The position numbers and the translations under genes were made by a program. A stretch of DNA of 35,082 nucleotides from DATLFI01 sp035524895. GTDB lineage: Bacteria; Acidobacteriota; Thermoanaerobaculia; Multivoradales; Multivoraceae. The stretch is taken from NCBI GenBank assembly GCA_035524895.1, contig DATLFI010000154.1:1-35082 (forward strand), given 5' to 3'. Under the pieces are notes generated by a model. That model saw only the letters and a list, made by a program, of their open reading frames with translations, ran no database searches and was not told the origin of the DNA. Shown here in pieces: positions 16,779 through 24,341 of the stretch (within the stretch, counting starts at the first letter, position 1; every line of letters begins with the position of its first letter).

Positions 16779-16784
16779 TAGGAT
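16779..16784 (+). promoter_or_regulatory. -10 box TAGGAT in a near-palindromic divergent promoter
   Basis: TAGGAT lies 9 nt before ATG 16794. The surrounding CGTAGGATACG (16777-16787) also reads as TATCCT on the other strand, so one site may serve both this gene and the divergent Mo-oxidoreductase. No clear -35. Confidence 0.4.
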
Positions 16785-16793
16785 ACGAAGGAT

Positions 16794-18074
16794 ATGGCGG
16801 CGAGCTCGGCCAGCGAAGGCAGGCCACCGACCGTGCCCGGGCGGCGGTACTCCGCGTGGGAGTGGGTGCGTACCATCGCCATCTCCGCGGGCGTCGGCGT
16901 CGGCATCACGCTCGTCCTCGGCCTCGGCTCGCCGCAGCTCGTCCGTCCGGCCGCGTTGATCGGCGGCGCGCTGATCGGCGCCTGCATCGGGCTGGGAGCG
17001 TCCTCGCTCGACTTCCACGTCGTGCGTCCGCTGGAGCGGTTCGCCTGGCTGCCGATCCGACCCGTGCGCATGCTGGGATTCTTCGTGGGTGGCGTGGCAG
17101 GTTGGCTGGGAGGGTCGTTCCTGGCCGAGGCGACCCTGGGGTTCCAGCCGTGGCCCAGTGTCGGCTACGGCCCGATGGTGGTCTTCGGCGGCGTCTCGGT
17201 CGTGGTGGGTTTGCTCTTCGAGGCCTATGGCCGCCTGCGCCACCGTCTCGAGCAGAGCGTCGCGGAGCTGAAGGAGGGCGAGTTCGCCGAGAAGGAGCTC
17301 GAGACCGCGCGCGCCATACAGCGCCGGTTGCTGCCGCCCGATACGTCGCTGGGAGACGGGTACCGCCTCGCCGCCATCAACCTGCCGGCGCGCGTGGTAG
17401 CCGGCGACTTCTACGATTTCTTCCTGCTCCCCGATGGCACGCTCGGAGTCGCGGTGGCGGATGTCTCCGGCAAGGGCATGGGCGCGAGCCTGATCATGGC
17501 TTCGACCAAGGCGATGCTGCAGCTCGTCGCCGCGGAGAGGACGGCAGCCGAAGCCCTCGAGGAGCTCAACCGCAAGCTCTACGCGGACCTCGCGAGTCGC
17601 GAGTTCGTCGCGCTCCTGCTGCTGCGCTTCGACCCTGCGAGCGGCGAGGTCGAGCTCGCCAACGCCGGGCTGCCGGACCCCTACGTGCTAGCCGCGGGCC
17701 GAGAGCCGGTGCCCATCGAAGTGCCCGGGCCGCGGCTGCCTCTCGGCGTGCGAGCGACGGTCGGCTACCGCAGCCTGCGCTTCGTGCTCGATCCGGGTCA
17801 ACGCCTCCTGCTCTTCACCGACGGCCTCGCCGAGGCACCGGACGAGCACGACGAGCCGTTCGGCTACGAGCGACTCACTGCCGCGCTCGCCAGACCGGGA
17901 GTGACCATCCCGGTCGACGACGCGGCCGGGCTGCGTCGTTGGCTCGACTCGGTCGTCGGCACGGTCACGTCGCCGGGGAGCCGGCCCCTCGAAGACGACT
18001 GCACTGCGCTCGTGCTCGAGCGCCTGCAACCGGCGATTCCCCGCGCCCGCCCCCAAGTGCTCGCCGCCCCCTGA
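16794..18074 (+). CDS. membrane-bound PP2C-type serine phosphatase (RsbU/SpoIIE-like)
   Basis: The 426-residue protein has about four N-terminal membrane segments (residues 25-45, 52-70, 92-112 and 124-144), a linker helix (RLEQSVAELKEGEFAEKELE, then ETARAIQRRLLPP) and a SpoIIE/PP2C phosphatase domain. The metal-binding motifs are intact: VVAGDFYDFF (about 201-210), VADVSGKGMGASLIMA (about 221-236), LLFTDGLAEA and DDCTAL near the end. The linker sequence AIQRRLLP is typical of RsbU-type phosphatases, which dephosphorylate anti-sigma-factor antagonists. No such partner is in the window. ATG 16794 follows a TAGGAT box and has only a weak AAGGAT directly before it, so the mRNA may have almost no leader. 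A membrane metalloprotease starts 3 nt downstream. Confidence 0.9.
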   Translation: MAASSASEGRPPTVPGRRYSAWEWVRTIAISAGVGVGITLVLGLGSPQLVRPAALIGGALIGACIGLGASSLDFHVVRPLERFAWLPIRPVRMLGFFVGGVAGWLGGSFLAEATLGFQPWPSVGYGPMVVFGGVSVVVGLLFEAYGRLRHRLEQSVAELKEGEFAEKELETARAIQRRLLPPDTSLGDGYRLAAINLPARVVAGDFYDFFLLPDGTLGVAVADVSGKGMGASLIMASTKAMLQLVAAERTAAEALEELNRKLYADLASREFVALLLLRFDPASGEVELANAGLPDPYVLAAGREPVPIEVPGPRLPLGVRATVGYRSLRFVLDPGQRLLLFTDGLAEAPDEHDEPFGYERLTAALARPGVTIPVDDAAGLRRWLDSVVGTVTSPGSRPLEDDCTALVLERLQPAIPRARPQVLAAP

Positions 18075-18077
18075 GCG

Positions 18078-19478
18078 ATGCGCGACGCGTTCGCGATCCT
18101 GCTGGTTCTGCTGTTGGTAGCGCTGCTCGGGCTGTTCGGCTGGCTGACCCGGCGGCCGGAGGCACCAGTCTTCGAGCGGGCGGAGCGCGCGCCGGTGGTC
18201 GGCGGCGCTGTCGCAGCGCTCCGACAGCGCTACCTCACCGACCAGCTCACCGACCAGATCGAGGCCGCGCGCCGCCAGCCCCGCGCGAACTCGGGCTCGG
18301 GCGCCACGGCCGCGCCGCAGCCGGCAGCGCCCGATGTCTCCGACCGGGAGTGGATCGGCCTCGGCGCGACGCTGCGCGTGGCGCCCTCGGCGCGGGCCGC
18401 GACGCTCGGACGCACCCGAGAGCTCTGGAGCTACGAGGTGCTCGAACGCAGGGCAGAGTGGGTGCGGGTCCGCACGTTCGAGGGCGCCGACGCCTGGATC
18501 GACCTCGCCGCGGAGCGCGACACCAAGCCGCCTCTCGGCGAGGATCCACTGCCACCAGGTCCGCTGCCGGCTCGGAAGCCGGATCTCGCCCGGTTGCAGG
18601 TCGCACTAGCGAGGCTGGACTCGCCGGCACATGCGCTCGAGATCGGCGGCTACCAGCTCTTCCACGACCTCGACGCGGCCGCCTGGCAACGGCTCGCTCC
18701 CATCGTCGAGGCCGCCGTAGAGGACGTCGAGGCTTTCTACGCGGAGCGGTACGGCCTGGAGCCGATCGGCAGCCCTGCGGAAGTGGTGGTGCTGTTCCGC
18801 GACGAGCAGGCCTACCGCCAGGTCCAGCTCGCGCAGCCCGAGCTCGGCGCTTCGCCGACCACCGGGCACACCGCCGCCGGGCTGGTCGCGCTGTTCGCCG
18901 GCTCACGATCGCCGCGCGAGATCGGCTCGACGCTCGCCCACGAGCTCGGCCACCTGCTCGGTCGTCGCGCCCTGGGGCCGGCCCTGTCATCGTGGCTGGA
19001 CGAGGGGCTCGCCGACGACTTTGCGACGGCCGTCCTGGCGCGCGCCGCCGGCGGCGACCCGTATGCCGGCTGGCTCACCGCGTCGCCGAGTGGCTTCGAG
19101 TTCGCCGGACCACTGGCCGGCCTCGCGGTGCTGCTCCGACGCCTGGCCGAAGGCCGGCTAGAGCCCCTCGAGGCCCTGGTGGCGATGCCTCGTGAGACCT
19201 TCTACGCCGCCCCCGAGCGGGAGCGGCTCTACAGCCAGAGCGCTTTCTTCGTGCGCTGCCTGCTCGAGCGCGGCTTGCCCGGTCGACCCCCGACGGGCGC
19301 GACCGGGTTCCGCGCCTATCTGGCCGCCATCCGCTCCGGCGGGGCGGTCGATGGCGAGGCCTTGCTCGAGAGCCTGGACACGACCTGGGGCGAGCTAGAG
19401 CTCGCGTTTCGCGCCTGCCTCCTGCACGAAGGGTCCCGCTCGGGCCTCGACGCACTCAGCGGTCGCTCACGAGAGTGA
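18078..19478 (+). CDS. membrane-anchored protein with SH3-like and HExxH metalloprotease domains
   Basis: The 466-residue product begins with one hydrophobic anchor (residues 5-23, AFAILLVLLLVALLGLFGW), so most of it should lie outside the membrane. Residues about 88-150 resemble a bacterial SH3 domain (GATLRVAPSARAATLG, then WVRVRTFEGADAWIDL). Further on, HELGH at 288-292 (HExxH zinc motif) is followed 17 residues later by Glu309 in WLDEGLADDFA, the layout of gluzincin peptidases (M1/MA-type). The C-terminal part resembles substrate domains of such enzymes (LYSQSAFFVRCLLE). It starts 3 nt after the RsbU-like phosphatase, so they likely share an operon; a functional link is only inferred. The end overlaps the convergent MoaD-MoaE gene by 12 bp. 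Confidence 0.8.
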   Translation: MRDAFAILLVLLLVALLGLFGWLTRRPEAPVFERAERAPVVGGAVAALRQRYLTDQLTDQIEAARRQPRANSGSGATAAPQPAAPDVSDREWIGLGATLRVAPSARAATLGRTRELWSYEVLERRAEWVRVRTFEGADAWIDLAAERDTKPPLGEDPLPPGPLPARKPDLARLQVALARLDSPAHALEIGGYQLFHDLDAAAWQRLAPIVEAAVEDVEAFYAERYGLEPIGSPAEVVVLFRDEQAYRQVQLAQPELGASPTTGHTAAGLVALFAGSRSPREIGSTLAHELGHLLGRRALGPALSSWLDEGLADDFATAVLARAAGGDPYAGWLTASPSGFEFAGPLAGLAVLLRRLAEGRLEPLEALVAMPRETFYAAPERERLYSQSAFFVRCLLERGLPGRPPTGATGFRAYLAAIRSGGAVDGEALLESLDTTWGELELAFRACLLHEGSRSGLDALSGRSRE

Positions 19479-19495
19479 GTCGCTCACGGGAGCGA
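19466..19495. terminator. two tandem hairpins across overlapping convergent gene ends
   Basis: CTCAC-GAGA-GTGAG (19466-19479) and TCGCTC-ACGG-GAGCGA (19480-19495) lie side by side over the stops of the protease (+) and MoaD-MoaE (-) genes. They could end transcription both ways; no T-tract is present. Confidence 0.35.
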
Positions 19496-20168
19496 GCAGG
19501 CTCTCTTCCTCGCGCCATGCCGCGCCGCCGTCGCGGTAGTGCTCGCGCTTCCAGATCGGCACTTCGCGCTTGAGGCGCTCGAGCGCTCGGCGACTCGCTT
19601 CGTACGCAGCCTCGCGGTGAGGCGTCGTCACCGCGATCACCACGCTGGCCTCGCCGACCGCCAGCGTGCCCAGACGATGCACGATCGCGACCCGACCGCC
19701 GGGGTGCTCGCGCTCGAGCTCCTCGACGATCCTCGCGAGTCGCGCCTGCGCCATCGCCGTATAGCCGCTGTAGGTGATGCGCTCGACCGCGCGCCCGCGG
19801 AAGGTGTCCCTGACGGTGCCGACGAACAGGACGAGCGCGCCGCAGCCGCCGTGCGTCACTCGGTCGGCGATCTCTGCGACCCGCAGCGGGGCTTCGGTGA
19901 GCTCTGCGCGGTCCGGGGCCGGCGACCCGCCCGAGACGGGCGGCAGCAGTGCCACCTCGCAGCCCTCGCGCAGCCGAGCCGAGCCAGCGACCACCTCGCC
20001 GTCGATGGCGATCGCGAGGCGGGACCACAGCTTTCCCAGGTCCGGATAGCGCTGCTCTAGCTGCTGCTGCAGCTCGGCCACTGTCGTGCCGTTCGCGAGC
20101 TCGAGCTCGAGCTCGCTCGAACCCATGGCGTCGCTGGCAGTGGCGAACGAGACGAGGCGTACCTTCAT
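19467..20168 (-). CDS. fused molybdopterin synthase: MoaD sulfur carrier + MoaE catalytic subunit
   Basis: The 233-residue protein joins both subunits of molybdopterin synthase, which converts precursor Z (cPMP) to molybdopterin. Residues 1-81 form the ubiquitin-like MoaD part, ending in LLPPVSGGS with the Gly80-Gly81 pair that must normally be a free C-terminus to carry sulfur. A linker (about 82-92) leads to MoaE: GALVLFVGTVRDTFRG, SGYTAMAQ, VHRLGTLAVGEASVVIAV and the catalytic VPIWKREHYRDGGAAW (Lys207). In mycobacterial MoaX, a similar fusion, the protein is cleaved after the Gly-Gly; the same is inferred here. ATG 20168 is preceded by GGTGAG. The Mo enzyme at 16042-16683 is a likely user of the cofactor. 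Confidence 0.93.
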   Translation of the reverse strand: MKVRLVSFATASDAMGSSELELELANGTTVAELQQQLEQRYPDLGKLWSRLAIAIDGEVVAGSARLREGCEVALLPPVSGGSPAPDRAELTEAPLRVAEIADRVTHGGCGALVLFVGTVRDTFRGRAVERITYSGYTAMAQARLARIVEELEREHPGGRVAIVHRLGTLAVGEASVVIAVTTPHREAAYEASRRALERLKREVPIWKREHYRDGGAAWREEESLLAPVSDSLS

Positions 20169-20208
20169 GATCTCACCGAGGGAGCGCAACATGCCACGTA
20201 CGTGTACC

Positions 20209-20214
20209 TATAAT
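20209..20214 (+). promoter_or_regulatory. consensus -10 box TATAAT giving a leaderless GTG
   Basis: A perfect TATAAT is followed by 6 nt and then GTG 20221, so transcription should begin at the start codon. A weak -35 (GCAACA, 20186-20191) lies 17 nt upstream. This argues against ATG 20191 as the start of the carboxyltransferase, because that codon would overlap the -35. Confidence 0.65.
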
Positions 20215-20220
20215 GCTCTG

Positions 20221-21888
20221 GTGTCCGCGCTAGGCAATCCGCCGCCGTCGAGCGAAGCCTACGCGCAAGCGACCGCCCACTGGCGGGCGCGGGCGGCCGA
20301 GGTGGCCCTCCTGGCGGAGGAGCAGCGGCTCGGCGGCGGTGCCGAGGCGCTCGATCGCCAGCGCCAGCGCGGCAAGATGACCGCGCGCGAGCGCGTCACG
20401 GCGCTGCTCGACCCTGGTTCGTCGCTGCTCGAGATCGGCCTCTGGGCGGCTTGGGGTCAATACGAAGAGTGGGGCGGCGCTCCTTCCGCGGGCGTGGTGA
20501 CCGGCATCGGGCCGGTACACGGACGCGATGTCGTCGTGGTCTCGAACGACGCCACGGTCAAGGCCGGAGCGTGGTTCCCGTCGACCTGCAAGAAGGTGTT
20601 GCGAGCTCAGGAGGTCGCGCTCGAGAACCGGCTGCCGATCGTCTACCTGGTGGACTCGGCTGGGGTGTTCTTGCCGCTACAGGCCGAGATCTTTCCCGAC
20701 AAGGAGCACTTCGGCCGCGCGTTCTTCAACAACGCTCGGCTCTCGGCCGCGGGTGTGTACCAGGTGGCCGCGATTCTCGGGAGCTGTGTCGCGGGCGGCG
20801 CCTACCTGCCGATCATGAGCGACGAGGCGCACATCGTCGAGGGCACCGGGTCCATCTTCCTCGCAGGCGCGCACCTCGTGAAGGCGGCAATCGGCGAGCA
20901 GATCGAGAACGAGGAGCTCGGGGGCGCCGTCGTGCAGTGCGACATCAGCGGGGTGGTCGACCGCCGGCATCCCGACGACGGAACGTGCCTCCGCGCGATC
21001 CGCGCCAGCCTCGCCCAAGTCGGTCGCGATCCGGTGCCGTCGCCGTTCCCGCGCGTCGAGTCGAAGCCGCCGCTCTACCCGCAGGAGGAGCTCTACGGCC
21101 TACTGCCGCCCGATCGCGCGCGCCCCTACGACATGCGCGAGATCCTGGCGCGCCTGCTCGACCAGAGCGAGCTCGAGGAGTACAAGCCGACGTACGGCCG
21201 GAGTCTGATTTGCGGCTGGGGCTTCCTCGACGGTTGGGCGCTCGGCGTGGTCGCGAACCAGAGGCTGATCGTCGAGCGTCGCACCGGTACCGCCGCGGGC
21301 GAGCGCGAGCTGCAGATCGGCGGCGTGCTCTACTCGGATTCGGCCGACAAGGCCGCCCGCTTCGTGGAGCTGTGCAACCAGAAGCGCACGCCGATCCTGT
21401 TCGTCCAAGACGTCACCGGGTTCATGGTCGGCAGCCGAGCGGAGCGCGGCGGCATCATCAAGGACGGGGCGAAGCTGGTCAACGCGGTCGCCAACTCGGT
21501 GGTGCCCAAGCTGACTCTGTTCGTCGGCAACTCGTACGGCGCCGGCAACTACGCGATGTGCGGCAAGGCCTACGGCGCGCGACTGCTGTGGGCGTGGCCG
21601 TCCGCCTCGATCTCCGTGATGGGTCCCGACCAGGCGAGCTCGACGCTGCTCGCGATCCAGCTCCGCAACCGCGGCGCCGAGGTGACGGAGGAAGAGAAGG
21701 CGGAGCTGTTGCGCGACATTCGCGCACGTTACGAGGCGGCGATCGATCCGCGGTACGCGGCGAGCCGGTTGTGGGTCGACGGCATCGTCGACCCCGCGCA
21801 CACGCGCGACGTGCTGGCGGCGAGCCTGCGCGTCGCCTGCAACAATCACTATCTGGAGGCGTTCCGCACCGGGGTCCTGCAGACGTGA
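20221..21888 (+). CDS. acyl-CoA carboxylase carboxyltransferase subunit (methylcrotonyl-CoA carboxylase beta-like)
   Basis: The protein belongs to the biotin-dependent carboxyltransferase family, which moves a carboxyl group from carboxybiotin to an acyl-CoA. It has two crotonase-like halves. In the first are RQRGKMTARERVTALLDPGS, IVYLVDSAGVFLPLQAE and GAYLPIMSDEAHIV. In the second are CGWGFLDGWALGVVANQRLI, ILFVQDVTGFMVGSRAERGG, LFVGNSYGAGNYAMCGKAYG and FLY-type ends replaced by LLWAWPSASISVMGPDQAS. The pattern is closest to methylcrotonyl-CoA carboxylase beta. GTG 20221 is favoured because of the TATAAT box 6 nt before it; ATG 20191 would add 10 residues. No biotin carboxylase or biotin-carrier gene is in the window, so the substrate is inferred only. 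Its stop overlaps the HAD gene (GTGA). Confidence 0.88.
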   Translation: MSALGNPPPSSEAYAQATAHWRARAAEVALLAEEQRLGGGAEALDRQRQRGKMTARERVTALLDPGSSLLEIGLWAAWGQYEEWGGAPSAGVVTGIGPVHGRDVVVVSNDATVKAGAWFPSTCKKVLRAQEVALENRLPIVYLVDSAGVFLPLQAEIFPDKEHFGRAFFNNARLSAAGVYQVAAILGSCVAGGAYLPIMSDEAHIVEGTGSIFLAGAHLVKAAIGEQIENEELGGAVVQCDISGVVDRRHPDDGTCLRAIRASLAQVGRDPVPSPFPRVESKPPLYPQEELYGLLPPDRARPYDMREILARLLDQSELEEYKPTYGRSLICGWGFLDGWALGVVANQRLIVERRTGTAAGERELQIGGVLYSDSADKAARFVELCNQKRTPILFVQDVTGFMVGSRAERGGIIKDGAKLVNAVANSVVPKLTLFVGNSYGAGNYAMCGKAYGARLLWAWPSASISVMGPDQASSTLLAIQLRNRGAEVTEEEKAELLRDIRARYEAAIDPRYAASRLWVDGIVDPAHTRDVLAASLRVACNNHYLEAFRTGVLQT

Positions 21889-22622
21889 GGCTCGTTTCGA
21901 CGGTTCCGGCGCTCACGCCCATGCGCGCCCGTGTGGTGCTGTTCGACATCGACGGCACGCTGCTGCGCTGCGGCGGACAGGCGGGTGTGGCTTTCTTGGA
22001 GGCGCTCGCCGAGGTCTTCGGCCCTCAGGGCGTGCGCGCCGGCCAGCTCCGCGAGGGCTACAGCTTCGCGGGCCGAACGGATCCGCGCATCGCTCTCGAT
22101 CTGATGGCGCGCGCGGGCATCGGCGAAGCGGAGGTACGCGCGCGCCTGGGCGAGGTGCGTGCTTGCTATCTGCGACGGCTCGGCGCGCGGCTGGATCCGC
22201 GGCGGGTCGAGATCCTGCCGGGCGTTCGCGAGCTGCTCGAAGCGCTACGGCAGCGTTCGGACCTCGTGCTCGGGCTGCTCACCGGCAACTGGCTGGGCGG
22301 CGCCCGCCTCAAGCTCGGTGCACTCTGTCTCGAGGAGCACTTTTCCTTCGGCGCCTATGGTGACGACGGCATCGACCGCCACGAGCTGCCGCCCTTCGCG
22401 CTCGCTCGCGCCAGCGCGCTGTGCGATCGCGAGGTGGAGCCCCGCGAGGCGCTGGTCATCGGCGACACGCTCGAAGACGTGCGGTGCGCTCGCCACCACG
22501 GCATCCCGGTGCTCGCGGTGGCCACGGGCCGCACCAGTGTCGAGGAGCTGCGGGCAGGCGGCGCCGACTGGGCGGTGCCGTCGCTCCGGGACGCACCAGC
22601 GGTTTGTGGGGCGCTCTCGTGA
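21885..22622 (+). CDS. HAD-superfamily phosphatase (phosphoglycolate phosphatase-like)
   Basis: The protein has the standard HAD motifs: motif I VVLFDIDGTLLRCG with nucleophile and acid-base aspartates, motif II LGLLTGNW, a lysine-bearing segment after it, and motif IV VIGDTLEDVRCARHHG. The helical cap between motifs I and II fits the phosphoglycolate phosphatase subgroup. Substrate is not assignable. GTG 21885 overlaps the previous stop (GTGA); ATG 21921 sits right before the HAD motif and is a reasonable alternative that would remove 12 residues. Its end overlaps the YgfZ gene by 4 bp, so the three genes form a coupled operon. Confidence 0.85.
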   Translation: MRLVSTVPALTPMRARVVLFDIDGTLLRCGGQAGVAFLEALAEVFGPQGVRAGQLREGYSFAGRTDPRIALDLMARAGIGEAEVRARLGEVRACYLRRLGARLDPRRVEILPGVRELLEALRQRSDLVLGLLTGNWLGGARLKLGALCLEEHFSFGAYGDDGIDRHELPPFALARASALCDREVEPREALVIGDTLEDVRCARHHGIPVLAVATGRTSVEELRAGGADWAVPSLRDAPAVCGALS

Positions 22623-23719
22623 CCCAGGAGGGTTCGGCGACCGTCCGTCCGCTGCCGCTGGATACATGGCACGGCGCGCGCGGCGCGCGTTGGGTGGACC
22701 GTCGAGGTCATCGGATCCCCGCGCACTACGGCGATGCCGCCGCCGAGGCGCGGGTCGTACGCGTCGCCTGCGGGCTCCTCGACCGCAGCGAGATCGCTCG
22801 GCTCGAGCTCCTTGGCGCCGACCGCCAGAGGTTCCTCAACGGTCTCGTCACCGTCGACGTGGTCCAGCTCGAAGAAGGGCGCGGCATCTATGGTTTCGCG
22901 ACCGGGCCGAAGGGCCAGGTGCTCTCGGACCTGGCGCTGCACTGCCTGGCCGACCGGCTGTGGCTCGAGCTGCCGTCCGGGCTCGAGGGAGAGCTGCGCC
23001 GCCACTTCGAGAAGTACGTCGTGGCTGACCGTGTCGAGGTGCTGTCGCTGCAGGAGATGCTGCCGCTCGTCCTGATCGGTCCCGGCTGCGAGGCGGCGCT
23101 GGCGAGCTGCGGCGTCGAGGCGCCACGCTCGGGTTGGGGCAACACCCGCGCTGCGCTGTTCGACTCCCAGGTGCAGCTCTCGCGACACGAGCGCCTGGGC
23201 GAGTCGGCGGTCACGGTGTGGACGGCGTCGGCCATCGCCGACGAGATCGCGGACCGCCTGGTCTCCGAGCTCGGAGCGGTGCCGGTCGGCGACGATGCGG
23301 CCGAGGCGCTGCGCGTGGCGGCCGGTATCGGACGCTGGGGGGTCGACTTTGGCGCGCACAGCCTGCCGCAGGAGACCGGAGTCGAGGCGGCGGTGGACTA
23401 CCGAAAGGGCTGCTATCTGGGGCAGGAAGTCGTGGCGCGGCTGCACTACCGGGGCCAGGCGCCGCGCCTGCTGCGCTCGCTCGTGCTGCCGCCGACTCCT
23501 CCCTGTCGGCGCGGGCTCGAGGTGCGATTCGAGAATCGCGCCGCGGGCCGGCTCACCAGCGTGGCACTCTCACAGCGAGGGGATCGCCAGGTCGGTCTCG
23601 CGATGCTGCAGCGACGCGCCAGCGAGCCCGGCACTGCCGTCGAGCTAGAAGACGGGACGCCCGCCGTGGTCTGCCTGGCTGGGGGCGCGGTCGAAGCGGA
23701 CTTGCCGCGGGAGCGGTAG
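22619..23719 (+). CDS. ygfZ: YgfZ/GcvT-family folate-binding Fe-S maturation protein
   Basis: The 366-residue product is a member of the YgfZ (Iba57) branch of the GcvT fold. It carries the signature KGCYLGQEVVARLHYRGQAP with the conserved cysteine, plus LLGADRQRFLNGLVTVDV and FATGPKGQVLSDLALHCL in the N-terminal half. YgfZ and mitochondrial Iba57 bind folate and help A-type carriers load 4Fe-4S clusters (established for those proteins). A matching A-type carrier gene lies just 40 bp away in the opposite orientation. GTG 22619 overlaps the HAD stop (GTGA). The first 25 residues are less conserved, so a later start is possible. Confidence 0.9.
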   Translation: MTQEGSATVRPLPLDTWHGARGARWVDRRGHRIPAHYGDAAAEARVVRVACGLLDRSEIARLELLGADRQRFLNGLVTVDVVQLEEGRGIYGFATGPKGQVLSDLALHCLADRLWLELPSGLEGELRRHFEKYVVADRVEVLSLQEMLPLVLIGPGCEAALASCGVEAPRSGWGNTRAALFDSQVQLSRHERLGESAVTVWTASAIADEIADRLVSELGAVPVGDDAAEALRVAAGIGRWGVDFGAHSLPQETGVEAAVDYRKGCYLGQEVVARLHYRGQAPRLLRSLVLPPTPPCRRGLEVRFENRAAGRLTSVALSQRGDRQVGLAMLQRRASEPGTAVELEDGTPAVVCLAGGAVEADLPRER

Positions 23720-23726
23720 GTGCTTC

Positions 23727-23759
23727 GAATCGTTCGCCGGCCCTGCCGGCGGGCGATTC
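23727..23759. terminator. strong bidirectional hairpin between ygfZ and the Fe-S carrier gene
   Basis: Two 15-nt arms (23727-23741 and 23745-23759) pair with two G-T wobbles around a CCT loop. The structure fills almost the whole 40-bp gap of two convergent genes and abuts the stop of the reverse one, which fits a shared terminator. No T-tract is seen. Confidence 0.6.
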
Positions 23760-24194
23760 TCAGCTCACCGCGAACGAAGAGCCGCAACCGCAGGTGCCGG
23801 TGGCGCGCGGGTTCTCGAACTTGAAGCCACTGCCGGACACGCCCAGGTTGTAATCGACCACGGTACCCGCGAGATACCGATAGCTGATCGGGTCGACGAA
23901 CACCGAGAGCCCGTCGTACTCGATCACGAAGTCGGTCGGACGGCCCTCGCGCTCGAAGTCCAGGGCGTACTCGAAGCCGCTGCAGCCGCCGCCGCGCACG
24001 GCCACGCGAAGCCCGAAGGAGTCCTCGATGCCCTCCTCGTCCCGGGTGAGCTTCACCATCCTGACCGCCTTGGGAGTCAGGCGCAGCGGTGGAGGATCCT
24101 CGCCGGTGTCCGCCGCGGGCACCGGCTTGGCGTCCTGCTTCCCAGGCTCGGGGATCAGCAGGATGGTTTCTGAGGGGGCGGTGGGCTCGGGCAT
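23760..24194 (-). CDS. erpA: A-type iron-sulfur carrier (ErpA/IscA/HesB family)
   Basis: A-type carriers accept and insert iron-sulfur clusters into target enzymes. From ATG 24194 the product has 144 residues. Its C-terminal domain contains the three ligand cysteines: Cys71 in RGGGCSGFEY, and Cys135 and Cys137 in TGTCGCGSSF. LSVFVDPISYRYLAGTVVDY and GSGFKFENPRA complete the family pattern. About 35 residues of Pro/Glu-rich sequence precede the domain, longer than the usual 105-120 residue members. A GTG at 24224 could extend it by 10 more residues. CGGAG upstream of ATG 24194 supports that start. Transcription is likely from a TTGACA/TACATT promoter about 55 nt upstream. The convergent neighbour YgfZ works in the same pathway. 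Confidence 0.92.
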   Translation of the reverse strand: MPEPTAPSETILLIPEPGKQDAKPVPAADTGEDPPPLRLTPKAVRMVKLTRDEEGIEDSFGLRVAVRGGGCSGFEYALDFEREGRPTDFVIEYDGLSVFVDPISYRYLAGTVVDYNLGVSGSGFKFENPRATGTCGCGSSFAVS

Positions 24195-24256
24195 GGAGGG
24201 CTCCGGGTGAGGGCGGCTCGTCACAGCGACAACACGGCGCGAATCGCCCTTGTTCC

Positions 24257-24285
24257 AATGTAGTGGCGACGCGTGGCGCTGTCAA
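24257..24285 (-). promoter_or_regulatory. sigma-70 promoter for the Fe-S carrier gene
   Basis: Read on the minus strand, TTGACA (24285-24280) and TACATT (24262-24257) are separated by exactly 17 nt. This is the best -35/-10 match in the window. The start of transcription should be near 24250, giving a leader of about 55 nt with a Shine-Dalgarno before ATG 24194. Confidence 0.7.
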
Positions 24286-24329
24286 TCGACACACCGCTGT
24301 GCGACCCGCGGCGGCTGAGGGCCCGCGGC

Positions 24330-24335
24330 TATGAT
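24330..24335 (+). promoter_or_regulatory. -10 box TATGAT giving a leaderless GTG
   Basis: TATGAT is followed by 6 nt and then GTG 24342, the same spacing as at 20209. No Shine-Dalgarno and no good -35 are present, which suggests a leaderless transcript. Confidence 0.55.
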
Positions 24336-24341
24336 GGACCG

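Noticed and set aside
16684..16827. Upstream extension of the Mo-oxidoreductase to 16827
   Set aside because: The added residues lack family similarity and would overlap the divergent phosphatase gene and its promoter.
16628..19195. Open frame of 855 codons on the plus strand over the phosphatase and protease genes
   Set aside because: It is Arg/Ala/Gly/Pro-rich in a third frame across two well-supported genes, so it is a composition effect.
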